Shown: positions 20,634 through 28,521, numbered from the stretch's first letter. The stretch is 29,650 nt of DNA from Thermogladius sp. (GCA_009904025.1 WYEE01000091.1:1-29650), one strand, 5' to 3'. A program made the numbers and translations. Notes: generated by a model from the letters alone, not told the origin.

Positions 20634-22064
20634 GTGTATGCTTTGTCGAGGATAGATAAATTCAGCGACTTCCCGGAGTGGTATCACAGCATTCTACGAG
20701 ATGCTGACATAGTTGATGTAAGATACCCCCTTAAAGGAATGATTGTGTGGAGACCTTACGGCTTGAAAGCCCTAAGATTGGCTCAGAGAATCCTAGTTGA
20801 ACTGCTTGAGGGGACAGGCCACCAGGAGGCGTATTTTCCAACGCTCATACCAGAATCAGTTTTCTCGAGGGAGAAGGATTTCCTCGAGGGCTTTGGTGGA
20901 GAAACCTTTGTTGTTGAAGGGACTATGAGTAAGAAGTTTAATGAGCGGCTCTTCGTGAGACCCACAAGCGAGACCGTCATGTACTATATGTGGAATTTGT
21001 GGATCAAGGGGAGAAAAGACCTGCCGCTCAAAATCTACCAGGTGGTTAATGTCTTCCGTTATGAGACTAAGATGACCCACCCTATCCTAAGGGTCAGAGA
21101 GATAATGGGGTTTATCGAGGCCCACACGGCACATGCTACAAGAGAGGAAGCTGAAGCTCAGATCAGAGAGGCTTTAACGATATACAAGCAGTTCTTTGAC
21201 AGACTCCTACTCCCGTACTTTATAGTGAAGACACCCCCATGGGACACCTTTGCGGGTGCAGAGTACAACTATGATTTCATCACGGTAGCCCCTGATGGGA
21301 AAGGCCTTGAACTGGGTAGTGTGATCAATCTGGGCCAGAGATTCTCAAAGGCTTTCGATATTAAGTTCCTCGATAGTGATGGGCAGTACAAGCATATTTT
21401 CCAGACATGTTACGGTGTAAGCGAGAGAGTTCTAGGTGCTGTGATAGCTGTCCACGGGGATGAGAGAGGCCTTTTCTTCCCCCCTGTTATAGCACCCGTA
21501 CAAGCGGTGATAGTGCCCATCTACAGGGAGGGTGAGGAGGATGTCGTGGAGTACTCCAAGAGAATCCTAGGGGTTCTAAGGGAGAGTGGTGTGAGAGCAC
21601 ACTTGGACTTAGACACCGAGCACTCCCCGGGCTGGAAATACTACTACTGGGAGCTGAAGGGTGTTCCTACACGTATTGAAGTGGGTAGGAGGGAGCTGGC
21701 TAGTAGAACTGTTACAATAGTGAGGAGAGATACGTTGGAAAGGTTGACAGTGCCTTTTGAAAGAATCGTGGAGGCTCTGAAAGAAACTTGGATTAGGATT
21801 GATGAATCTCTTAAAGCAAGGGCCCTAGATTACCTGGCAAAGCTAACGGTGATCCCCCATGTTAAGCCTAGATCAGAGAAAGGTCTCATAATAGCACCAT
21901 GGGATGGGAGCCGGGAATGCGCTGAGAAGCTTGAGTCGAATTATGGCAGAAGCCTGCTGGGGGAAATCGTTGAGTCGCCTTTACAACTACCGCCCCTAAG
22001 CGAATTCGAGAGCCATTGCGATAAAAAACCAGACAGATACGCGTTACTCGGTGTAACCTATTAG
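20634..22064 (+). CDS. proS: prolyl-tRNA synthetase, archaeal/eukaryotic type
   Basis: A 476-residue class IIa synthetase that charges tRNA-Pro in the cytosol. Class II motifs are visible: motif 2 in VFRYETKMTHPILRVREI (about 142-159), RPTSETVMYYMW before it (about 102-113), and motif 3 in AVIAVHGDERGLFFPP (about 269-284). The anticodon-binding domain begins near residue 285 (VQAVIVPIYREGEE). The archaeal-type C-terminal domain follows and ends in Tyr (LLGVTY), as usual for this class. The bacterial editing insertion is absent. The GTG start fits the short leader. Length is standard for archaeal ProRS. Confidence 0.96.
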   Translation: MYALSRIDKFSDFPEWYHSILRDADIVDVRYPLKGMIVWRPYGLKALRLAQRILVELLEGTGHQEAYFPTLIPESVFSREKDFLEGFGGETFVVEGTMSKKFNERLFVRPTSETVMYYMWNLWIKGRKDLPLKIYQVVNVFRYETKMTHPILRVREIMGFIEAHTAHATREEAEAQIREALTIYKQFFDRLLLPYFIVKTPPWDTFAGAEYNYDFITVAPDGKGLELGSVINLGQRFSKAFDIKFLDSDGQYKHIFQTCYGVSERVLGAVIAVHGDERGLFFPPVIAPVQAVIVPIYREGEEDVVEYSKRILGVLRESGVRAHLDLDTEHSPGWKYYYWELKGVPTRIEVGRRELASRTVTIVRRDTLERLTVPFERIVEALKETWIRIDESLKARALDYLAKLTVIPHVKPRSEKGLIIAPWDGSRECAEKLESNYGRSLLGEIVESPLQLPPLSEFESHCDKKPDRYALLGVTY

Positions 22065-22131
22065 ATCGATTAGATCGAGGTATTTATAAAAGAGTCTAAG
22101 ATTTTCATAATTCTACGAGTAGGTGGTTAAG
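22065..22131 (+). promoter_or_regulatory. promoter and Shine-Dalgarno of the 81-residue gene
   Basis: TATTTATAAA at 22081-22090 is the TATA-like element. AGGTGG at 22121-22126 lies five bases before GTG 22132, which decides the start over GTG 22123 (the latter would sit inside the site). A short tandem TTAGATCGA repeat straddles the proS stop codon. Confidence 0.5.
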
Positions 22132-22377
22132 GTGAGCGAGTACATAAAACAATTTAAAATCCAGCTGGCGAGCAAGGTTCGCGGAGTAAGTTTCCAGGAC
22201 AAGGGGGCAAACATCACCTCCGTGCTGGTAGGAGGTGCTGTTAAAGCAGTGGTGAAAGATGAGGGAGACTACGTTGTCCTCAGCGTCGAGAACAAGGAGT
22301 TAAAGTACGATAAATGGTATACAAAACCACAGCACCTCGCAGACACTGTTGCCGTTTACCTGAGTACGAAAAAGTGA
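22132..22377 (+). CDS. hypothetical protein, 81 residues
   Basis: No family recognised. A small soluble protein: an amphipathic start (SEYIKQFKIQLASKVRGVSF), a beta-rich middle (ANITSVLVGGAVKAVVKDEGDYVVLSVENKELKYDKWY) and a short helix (TKPQHLADTVAVYLSTKK). No cysteines and no signal. The GTG at 22132 is chosen from the Shine-Dalgarno; the frame also opens at GTG 22123. It has its own promoter, separate from proS, and is convergent with dph6 (3-nt gap). Confidence 0.65.
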   Translation: MSEYIKQFKIQLASKVRGVSFQDKGANITSVLVGGAVKAVVKDEGDYVVLSVENKELKYDKWYTKPQHLADTVAVYLSTKK

Positions 22378-22380
22378 AGT

Positions 22381-23073
22381 CTAAGAAGAAGTTTTCCTAC
22401 ACAACGATATTTTTCTAATTTCGAAGTGAGCCTCGTACTCGCTTAAAATCCTGGGCGCCCCCTCTACTCTCAGCGCGTACTTGAATAACGGCATGTCTAC
22501 GACAAATGTCTCTGCCTCCCCTCCCTCGAAGGATGGGTTGAAACCATACTTCCTCGAAAACCTGATGATCGTATCGACATCCTCTCTATCCAGGACTTTA
22601 CCTAGTAGTCTATGCGGTAGCCCCATCGTTGTTATAGAGATGATCATAAACTTAATCCCACTATCTAGCAACATGTATAGGTACTCCTCCTGGTTCAACC
22701 CCCATAGAGGCGAGTATGTTTCCAGACCTATTTTTCTAGAAATCTCCTCGAACGCCCTCTTCTGGAACCTGCTCCCGATACCCCCTGTCACCACGTGTGT
22801 AATACCATACCTTGCTTTCACCCTCTCTAGGATTTTCTCTAAAGCGTCTTTTTCCATGTTCTCGTTCGCTACGCTAATACTCTCAAGCGGTATTCCTAGG
22901 GAATATGCTTGAAGGCTTACCGCGCTGAATAATGGTCTATGATACAACATCGAATAATCGTAGAGTGGTTGAACCGAGACCAATGATACCACCTTGAAAC
23001 CGTTTTCAAGAGCTTTTATTAGAGCCATAGAAGAGTCTTTGCCACCAGTGTAAAGTAGAGCCGCCTTGGTTAT
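22381..23073 (-). CDS. dph6: diphthine-ammonia ligase (Dph6 family) with non-standard start
   Basis: A 230-residue PP-loop ATPase of the Dph6/ATP_bind_4 family, which amidates diphthine on elongation factor 2 in the last step of diphthamide synthesis. The PP-loop TGGKDSS (9-15) opens the protein and the family-defining EGGEAETFVVDMPLFKYAL is near the C-terminus. The first ATG, at 23028, would drop the whole PP-loop and cannot be the real start. Upstream, in frame, there is no ATG, GTG or TTG before a TAG (23076-23074). The N-terminus must begin about at ATA 23073, which matches homologue length and has GGGTGAT four bases upstream. See the finding on this start. Convergent with the 81-residue gene and divergent from the MBL-fold gene. 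Confidence 0.87.
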   Translation of the reverse strand: MTKAALLYTGGKDSSMALIKALENGFKVVSLVSVQPLYDYSMLYHRPLFSAVSLQAYSLGIPLESISVANENMEKDALEKILERVKARYGITHVVTGGIGSRFQKRAFEEISRKIGLETYSPLWGLNQEEYLYMLLDSGIKFMIISITTMGLPHRLLGKVLDREDVDTIIRFSRKYGFNPSFEGGEAETFVVDMPLFKYALRVEGAPRILSEYEAHFEIRKISLCRKTSS

Positions 23074-23108
23074 CTACATCACCCAATTTAAATAATATTG
23101 AATTGTAA
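23074..23108. promoter_or_regulatory. divergent promoter region of dph6 and the MBL gene
   Basis: An A/T-rich stretch (CAATTTAAATAATATTG, about 23084-23100) must supply TATA elements to both genes, whose starts are only 35 bp apart. For dph6, GGGTGAT (23084-23078, minus strand) is the ribosome-binding site; it contains an ATG directly followed by TAG. The MBL gene, with ATG at 23109, has no ribosome-binding site and is likely leaderless. Confidence 0.45.
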
Positions 23109-23834
23109 ATGGGGTGTTTAAGCACGCGTGTCTACGTATTATCGGGGGGTAGAGGAGCTAGGAGGGGTTTCTATTCCAGAAGGGGGCTGGCGCTTGGGAT
23201 AGAGTATGAGGATAAATACCTGCTCTTCGACACAGGCCCCGACTCTTCCCTCCTATCCTCCAACTCCACGCAAGCAGGTTTCCCATTGAACCTAGTCGAC
23301 TTTGTGGTTATCTCTCATTCACACACCCCGCACATAGGGGGTCTGGAAGCTGTTGGATGGGAATCCCCCTTCACCAAAGCTTTCCTCCCTTATGGCTCGT
23401 TAGAGAATTTAGGTAAGCAAGTGTGGAGGAAACAGTTAACCCCCGTCGAGGTGGTCAGGGAGACCGAGATTGTGAAAGGGGTTTTTGTCTCCAGGCCCTA
23501 CCACGGGCCTCCCTGGGAGCATTTCCTGCTCGTGGAGTCCGGTGAGGGTGTGGGAGAGTATATTTTATTCTCTGGGTGCTTCCACCCTGGTGTGGACGTT
23601 GTTTTAAACGATCTCGAGAAGAAGTTCAGGATTAGGGCCGTGGTCGGGGGATTCCATTTGGAGCAAGCACCTTTCAACGTGGTTGAAAGAGTAGCTGAAG
23701 CCCTGGCTTTGAGGCTCGGTATAAGAGAGGTATACCCATTACACTGTAGTGGCAGTTTAATCGGCGATATTCTATCCAAGGAATATAATGTACGAGTCAC
23801 TTATTTGAACACAGGCGATACAATTGAACTCTAA
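23109..23834 (+). CDS. MBL-fold metallo-hydrolase, DHPMP-synthase-like
   Basis: A 241-residue metallo-beta-lactamase-fold protein resembling the archaeal subfamily of MJ0301, the enzyme making the pterin precursor of methanopterin-type cofactors. Family segments are LLFDTGPDSSLL (about 37-48), VVISHSHTPHIGGLE (about 66-80), LFSGCFHPGVDVV, VVGGFHLEQAP and VYPLHCSGSL. In the HxHxDH metal motif the Asp is Pro (H70-S-H-T-P74-H75), so the second metal site is altered. The ATG lies close to a TATA-like stretch and the gene may be leaderless. Its end overlaps the aldolase start by 11 nt, so the two are one transcript. Substrate unknown. Confidence 0.83.
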   Translation: MGCLSTRVYVLSGGRGARRGFYSRRGLALGIEYEDKYLLFDTGPDSSLLSSNSTQAGFPLNLVDFVVISHSHTPHIGGLEAVGWESPFTKAFLPYGSLENLGKQVWRKQLTPVEVVRETEIVKGVFVSRPYHGPPWEHFLLVESGEGVGEYILFSGCFHPGVDVVLNDLEKKFRIRAVVGGFHLEQAPFNVVERVAEALALRLGIREVYPLHCSGSLIGDILSKEYNVRVTYLNTGDTIEL

Positions 23835-24432
23835 TCCTCAGAGTGAGTTGGAGAAGCTTGTCTGGGCTATGAGAGAGCTATTTCTGCTGGGATTGATAAA
23901 TACAAGAGGTGGGAACGGAAGTGTTCTCTTAGACGATAAGCATATCGCGATAACACCGAGTGGCTTGGCTAAACAATGGCTTCGAGTAGAGGATCTAGTG
24001 ATATACAACATTGAGACCGGGGAAATTAAGGGTACGTTAAAACCCTCCATTGAGGTGAACGCGCATGCTCGAACCTACCTGAAGATACGTGAAGCTAGGG
24101 CTGTACTACATGCTCACCCGCCCTTAAGTCTTGCTTTAACCGAGCGTTTCAAGAAAATGAAAAAATGGGGAAAAGAAGGTTGGTGGGATACCGGGTTGAT
24201 AGAAGTCGAGTATAGTGTGGGGAAAGCGGATATCGCCGAGCCACATGAACCCGGGAGCATCGAGTTAGCGGAAGAAGTCTCGAACAAATTAGCTTCTGGC
24301 GCTAGAATTGTAATAGTGCCTAAACATGGCGTTTTTTCGTGGGGTAGGAGCGTTGAGGAAGCCATGGATGCTATAGTAGCGTTAGAGCTGGTTGCCAAGT
24401 ACGTTTTCGCCTTAACGCTCTTAAGGAAATAA
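23824..24432 (+). CDS. class II aldolase/adducin-family enzyme
   Basis: A 202-residue zinc enzyme of the class II aldolase/adducin fold (fuculose-1-phosphate aldolase, ribulose-5-phosphate epimerase and MtnB relatives). Visible sites: the phosphate-binding NTRGGNGSVLL (about 26-36) and TPSGL; PSIEVNAHART with E77; zinc ligands H96-A-H98 in LHAHPPLSLAL, and H168 in VPKHGVFSWG. The last motif is usually N-H-G and is K-H-G here. It starts with TTG at 23824 inside the MBL gene, so it is translationally coupled. A sugar-phosphate aldolase or dehydratase acting on small phosphosugars is likely; the exact substrate is not evident. Confidence 0.85.
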   Translation: MNSNPQSELEKLVWAMRELFLLGLINTRGGNGSVLLDDKHIAITPSGLAKQWLRVEDLVIYNIETGEIKGTLKPSIEVNAHARTYLKIREARAVLHAHPPLSLALTERFKKMKKWGKEGWWDTGLIEVEYSVGKADIAEPHEPGSIELAEEVSNKLASGARIVIVPKHGVFSWGRSVEEAMDAIVALELVAKYVFALTLLRK

Positions 24433-24446
24433 ATGCGGGGGAGTCG

Positions 24447-24992
24447 CTATTTAACTCTAATAAACCCTCGCTTCAACCCTGAGATCATTATGCCTATAAC
24501 GCTCTTAGCATCCCTTATCTCCCCCCTAAAAACCTGGTTCAACGCCTCCCGGAATTCGACCTTTACAGTCTCAATCAACTCGTAGGGTTCAGGCTTAGCC
24601 CCCTTGAACTCCAAGTCCTCGGCTTCGTATATATGCATTATCTCCGTGCTGTAACCTGGCACAGGGTAGACTGTTGTGAGTTTAGTTAATTTACGAGGAT
24701 AGTAGCCCGTTTCCTCCACCAGCTCTCTTCTAGCTGTGTCTTCAGGCTTCTCCCCTTTATCCACGACGCCCGCAGGGAGCTCTAGAATATATCCTCCCAG
24801 CGGGGCTCTAAACTGCCTTATCAAAATTATCTCGCTTTCGTTGAGAAAGGGGACTACTACGGAGCTTTCTGGGAACAGAACTATATCTCTGGCAAAACTC
24901 CTCTCTTTGTACTGGTATCTCCTCCTAACAACGCTGAACCTTAAGCCCTGAAACACTGTCTTCTCATCTACAACCCTTACCTCGGACTCCAC
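24447..24992 (-). CDS. Nudix hydrolase, ADP-ribose pyrophosphatase-like
   Basis: A 181-residue Nudix enzyme. The box G75-x5-E81-x7-R89-E-L-V-E-E-T-G-Y97 is perfect. The preceding QFRAPLGGYILELPAG is typical of ADP-ribose pyrophosphatases, as is the downstream YPVPGYSTEIMHIYEAEDL with a Pro about 16 residues beyond the box. It probably hydrolyses ADP-ribose to AMP and ribose-5-phosphate. The start is GTG at 24992; a TATA-like dyad at 25009-25022 sits about 23 nt upstream, so the mRNA is likely leaderless. Convergent with the aldolase gene and divergent from the endonuclease IV-like gene. Confidence 0.93.
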   Translation of the reverse strand: MESEVRVVDEKTVFQGLRFSVVRRRYQYKERSFARDIVLFPESSVVVPFLNESEIILIRQFRAPLGGYILELPAGVVDKGEKPEDTARRELVEETGYYPRKLTKLTTVYPVPGYSTEIMHIYEAEDLEFKGAKPEPYELIETVKVEFREALNQVFRGEIRDAKSVIGIMISGLKRGFIRVK

Positions 24993-25008
24993 GAAGACAC
25001 CTCGTTTA

Positions 25009-25057
25009 ACTTTATTTAAAGTAATCGAGGCGGAGATATTATATTTGGTTACAGGTG
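25009..25057. promoter_or_regulatory. divergent promoter of the Nudix and endonuclease IV-like genes
   Basis: ACTTTATTTAAAGT at 25009-25022 is a 6-2-6 inverted repeat that reads as a TATA box in both directions. For the plus-strand gene, AGGTG at 25053-25057 lies seven bases before its TTG start. Confidence 0.45.
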
Positions 25058-25064
25058 TCGTGTT

Positions 25065-25994
25065 TTGAAATTCAGGTTCGGGCCAGCCGGCAAACCCATT
25101 TCTTTGAAGTCAGCTGACATCTTGAAAGCACCGGAGTTTCTGAGGGAGCTCGGGTTAGACGCGATGGAGTATGAGGCGGTTAGAGGTGTCAACGTAAGCG
25201 AGGAGAAGGCGAGGGCTTTCGGCGAGGAGGCATCTAGGAACAACATCGTGTTAAGCCTTCACGCACCCTATTTTATCAATTTGTCTAGTAAAAACCGGCA
25301 GACGGTTGAAGCAAGTATTGAGAGGTTGAAGCAAAGCGTGCTGGCCTCCCACTGGATGGGAGCCTATGTTGTAGTATTTCACCCGGGCTACTACAAGGAT
25401 ATGCCTAGCCGCGAGGAAGCTGTGGCGGCTGTGGTAGGGAACCTTAGGGTTGTGGCTGAGTTCAGGGATTCAATTGGTGCTAGAAACGTTTGGCTTGGAC
25501 CCGAGACAACGGGGAAGACGTCACAGGTGGGTGATCTAGATGAGACCATAGAGATATCCAGCAAAGTAGAGGGCACGAGGCCTGTGGTAGATTGGGCACA
25601 CTTGCACGCCAGGTATGAGGGGAAGTTCATCGTTTCGGAAGAAGATGTGCGGGCTGTAGTGGAGAAGATAGAGAAAAATCTGGGAAGCTGGGCTCTCAAA
25701 CCTCTCCACATGCACTTCTCCAAGATAGAGTACGGGAAGGGTGGGGAGAGGGAACACCATACACTAGGGGAGGCAGAGTACGGCCCCGACTTCAAGCTTG
25801 TATGTAGCGTTCTAACAGAGCTGGGCATCGAGGGCGTTTTTATAAGCGAGAGCCCTATTCTAGAACAAGATGCTCTAGTAATGAGGGAGATTTGTACTAA
25901 GACGTGTGGTGAAACACGTGCTGGCGAGGCTGAGGAGGAGGCTGAAAAGGAAGGTGGAAGAACTAGGAGGAAGACTAGGAGAGCTAGGGGTTAA
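25065..25994 (+). CDS. nfo: endonuclease IV-like (AP endonuclease family 2) TIM-barrel protein
   Basis: A 309-residue TIM-barrel protein of the endonuclease IV/xylose-isomerase-like family, expected to cut DNA at abasic sites with zinc or manganese. Metal-ligand motifs run in order: SLHAPYF (about 66), VFHPGYY (about 105), GPETTGK (about 146), VVDWAHLHAR (about 170-179), LHMHFSK (about 213) and FISESPIL (about 264). It starts with TTG at 25065, supported by AGGTG. The last 29 residues (from CGETRAGEAEEEAE) are low-complexity charged sequence that overlaps the next gene by 89 nt, and they look like an extension beyond the normal barrel end (VMREI). Arrangement suggests co-transcription with the phosphatidyltransferase. 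Confidence 0.85.
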   Translation: MKFRFGPAGKPISLKSADILKAPEFLRELGLDAMEYEAVRGVNVSEEKARAFGEEASRNNIVLSLHAPYFINLSSKNRQTVEASIERLKQSVLASHWMGAYVVVFHPGYYKDMPSREEAVAAVVGNLRVVAEFRDSIGARNVWLGPETTGKTSQVGDLDETIEISSKVEGTRPVVDWAHLHARYEGKFIVSEEDVRAVVEKIEKNLGSWALKPLHMHFSKIEYGKGGEREHHTLGEAEYGPDFKLVCSVLTELGIEGVFISESPILEQDALVMREICTKTCGETRAGEAEEEAEKEGGRTRRKTRRARG

Positions 25995-26505
25995 ACCCGT
26001 ACACTTGACGATAACAGGGCTATTTCTATCGGTACTCGCGTTTCTTTCATCCCTCAAAAACTCACTCCCCTACTACACGATATTCCTGGCTTTCTCAGGC
26101 TTAATGGACATGCTGGACGGCCCTGTGGCTAGAGCTACTGGAAAAGCAAGCCCACTTGGCGCCTTCCTAGACTCGTTCTTGGACAGGGTTTCAGATGCTC
26201 TCCTAATAATCTCACTCGTAAATTTCGGGTTGGATTGGGGGTTTGTTACCTCACTCTTAGTGGCATCGCTACTAATAAGCTATTCGAGGGCTAGAGCCGA
26301 GTCGCTGGGGGTCTCACTCGAGGGTGTGGGACTGGTGGAGAGAGGTGAAAGGATAATCCTGCTAACGGCTACAGCGGTTCTGCTAGCAGTAAACTTCACC
26401 ATAGGCTTCGCTACGTTTATCCTATTCCTAGCTCTATCTCTTGAGACAGTCGCGCACAGGTTTATCTACGTGGTCCTGGCTTTAAGGGATTCAAAGCCTC
26501 GATAA
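25906..26505 (+). CDS. CDP-alcohol phosphatidyltransferase (archaeal phospholipid synthase)
   Basis: A 199-residue integral membrane enzyme with a perfect CDP-OH-P motif, D71-G-x2-A-R-x8-G-x3-D-x3-D93 (with D68 before it), flanked by membrane helices (about 35-60, 100-125, 150-190). In archaea such enzymes join CDP-archaeol to inositol phosphate, glycerol phosphate or serine; the short length and GVKPVHLTITGLFLS N-terminus best fit archaetidylinositol-phosphate synthase, but this is an inference. The basic amphipathic start (KHVLARLRRRLKRKVEELGGRLGELG) is typical of that group and shows the overlap with the preceding gene is real coding on both frames. Starts at GTG 25906 or GTG 25909. Convergent with the HerA-like gene, overlapping by 15 nt. 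Confidence 0.86.
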   Translation: MVKHVLARLRRRLKRKVEELGGRLGELGVKPVHLTITGLFLSVLAFLSSLKNSLPYYTIFLAFSGLMDMLDGPVARATGKASPLGAFLDSFLDRVSDALLIISLVNFGLDWGFVTSLLVASLLISYSRARAESLGVSLEGVGLVERGERIILLTATAVLLAVNFTIGFATFILFLALSLETVAHRFIYVVLALRDSKPR

Positions 26506-28500
26506 ATCGTAGTGCCCCGTTATCGGGAGAGGCGTCTTGAAGGACACGTACCCGAGTCTAAGGACGTGACTCTTTAAGACACCCACTCTATCCCCACACC
26601 TGGTGACAAAATCTTTGTACTCGCCTGGTATGTCGAGCGACGACACGTGTGTTTTATCCATGCGGAGGACTATCTTGGTGTTGGTTAACTGAAGTATTAT
26701 ATCGTGGACATCTGTTGGGCTGTGGGTGCTGAAGACTAAGCCGAGTCCTCTGCTGCGTCCGAGTCTCGCAACCCTGTCTATCATCCCGCTGACGTGTTCG
26801 ATGAAATCCTCTGAGCCCCCACCCTTGGAGGGGAAGAACCTGTGGGCTTCATCAACGAATATCATCACGGGTTGAGTCTTCGCCTTCTCCCTGCTCTTAA
26901 TCAATTTCCACTCGAAGACCTTATTCAAGATCCTATAGGCTACTATACCGATAACTTTCTCTGGATCCGCTGGCGAATACTCTTGAAGGAAGTCTAGGTC
27001 CACGACTATAGGTAGGCTCGAGAACACGCTCCTATGTTTCTCAAGTATCTCTGAGATAGGTGCCTCGACAAGGAACCCGCCGGTTTCGCCTACGCTGATG
27101 TCGAAAACACCTGTGTCTATCAGCGAGCCGAGTTGCCTTAGAATGTTTTCCAGAGTACTCTTGTGAACAGCGAGCTCCTCAACCACTTCTACAAGCCCCC
27201 TCCACTTCCCCGTGGTAGCCGACTTGTGTTCAAGGTAGTATCTTGCGGTAGCCAGCATGTCGTAGAGATCAACTATCGTTTTAACCGGGTTGCCGAGGTC
27301 TTCCATTCTCTTGAGTAATCTAGATAAAGTGTCCTTTGCTTGCCTGGTGAAATACGGGTTTAAGGCTACGAATTCTTTGGGCGCGAAGTCGCTGAATCTG
27401 AAGCTGTAGGGTATAATGTACAGGGTGAAAGAGTCTTCATCCGGGTATTTAACTGTTAGAACCAGCCTTACGAATCTCAGAGGAGACCTGCCAGGCTCCT
27501 CGTGTACAACCAGCTCTTTAATACTCCAACCCCAACCAAATCTCTCGAATAACGGGGCATAAGTGTCCGAGATATACATCTCGCTAATCTCCTTTAACGC
27601 CTTAGCCCATGTCTCGGAGCCCTTCGCACGCGACTCTGCTACGAGGCTTGTGACAGGTAAAATTACAACCAGCCCGCTCGGCCTACTAGCTTTCATCGAG
27701 AAGAACTCGGCGAGCTGTCTATCCTGTAAGGTTGTATCCTCGGGAAACACGGGTTTCAAGGGGATAGTAACGTAGTCTTTATTCGGGTCTAAGATAATGA
27801 TCGTCGGCTCCTCTAGGCTGGGCGTGTTGAAACGGCTGTAGATGGATGCTATCATGTTCTTTAAAAGAGTTGTTTTACCGCTACCGGTTGTACCTAAAAC
27901 GAGCATATGTTGGTAGAAAGCGTTCACGGGGAGGAATAATGGTACTTGGGCGTCAAATATCGGTCTATCCCCGGAGGTTACGAATCCGAGGAACACTCCG
28001 TTGGTTGGGAGCCCCAGCATGCACTGGGCTGTCTCAGCATCCCTCGGTTTTATAACAGGGCTCTGAGGCTCCACAACGTAGTTAGCTATACTGACAGACC
28101 TCGTGTCGGGGTCGTATGAGAGAAGGGGCTTCGCCCTCACACGGGTCTTGGTCAGCAGGCCTGTCACCTCCGGTGATTGCGAGGGCAGGTATGCCTCGGG
28201 GAGTGAGAGCTCGGCTAGGATATCCCTTCTCTCCACAGATACCACTCTGAGGCTTATCACATGGCCCGTCTTCAAGTCTACGACAGCAAGGTAGTTCCCA
28301 GCCGATGCTATGTCGGCGAATTTGTCAAAGTATATTAGGGGGTCCACATCGAAAACCACCACACCCCCCTCCTCGTCGATAAGCGAGGGGCTTGTCCTAG
28401 AAACATAGCCTATTACATCGCCTAGTTTGGCAGCGGTTTCATAAGCCTTGCTAGCCTTTAAGCTCAGCTCTTTAATAATCTTCTCGCTCATTAGACGCAT
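26491..28500 (-). CDS. herA: HerA-like hexameric DNA translocase ATPase
   Basis: A 669-residue FtsK/HerA-family ATPase. The N-terminal HAS-barrel region (about 25-145) precedes Walker A GTTGSGKT (203-210) in HMLVLGTTGSGKTTLLKNMI. Walker B is MIFVDEAHRFFP (about 546-557), followed by the family segment RLGRSRGLGLVFSTHSP. HerA partners NurA to resect DNA ends for recombination. Walker A to B is about 340 residues, clearly longer than usual HerA (about 500 residues in all), with an inserted region around 270-500 (LERFGWGWSIKEL, LKRMEDLGNPVKTIVDLYDML). The gene follows nurA by 21 nt on the same strand. ATG 28500 is used; Met4 (28491) is also plausible. Confidence 0.88.
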   Translation of the reverse strand: MRLMSEKIIKELSLKASKAYETAAKLGDVIGYVSRTSPSLIDEEGGVVVFDVDPLIYFDKFADIASAGNYLAVVDLKTGHVISLRVVSVERRDILAELSLPEAYLPSQSPEVTGLLTKTRVRAKPLLSYDPDTRSVSIANYVVEPQSPVIKPRDAETAQCMLGLPTNGVFLGFVTSGDRPIFDAQVPLFLPVNAFYQHMLVLGTTGSGKTTLLKNMIASIYSRFNTPSLEEPTIIILDPNKDYVTIPLKPVFPEDTTLQDRQLAEFFSMKASRPSGLVVILPVTSLVAESRAKGSETWAKALKEISEMYISDTYAPLFERFGWGWSIKELVVHEEPGRSPLRFVRLVLTVKYPDEDSFTLYIIPYSFRFSDFAPKEFVALNPYFTRQAKDTLSRLLKRMEDLGNPVKTIVDLYDMLATARYYLEHKSATTGKWRGLVEVVEELAVHKSTLENILRQLGSLIDTGVFDISVGETGGFLVEAPISEILEKHRSVFSSLPIVVDLDFLQEYSPADPEKVIGIVAYRILNKVFEWKLIKSREKAKTQPVMIFVDEAHRFFPSKGGGSEDFIEHVSGMIDRVARLGRSRGLGLVFSTHSPTDVHDIILQLTNTKIVLRMDKTHVSSLDIPGEYKDFVTRCGDRVGVLKSHVLRLGYVSFKTPLPITGHYDLSRL

Positions 28501-28521
28501 CCTTACAATTAAGTGTTTGAT

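Noticed and set aside
22065..22084. Tandem TTAGATCGA repeat at the end of proS
   Set aside because: Only two copies, partly inside the stop codon region, without any surrounding structure; likely chance or slippage.
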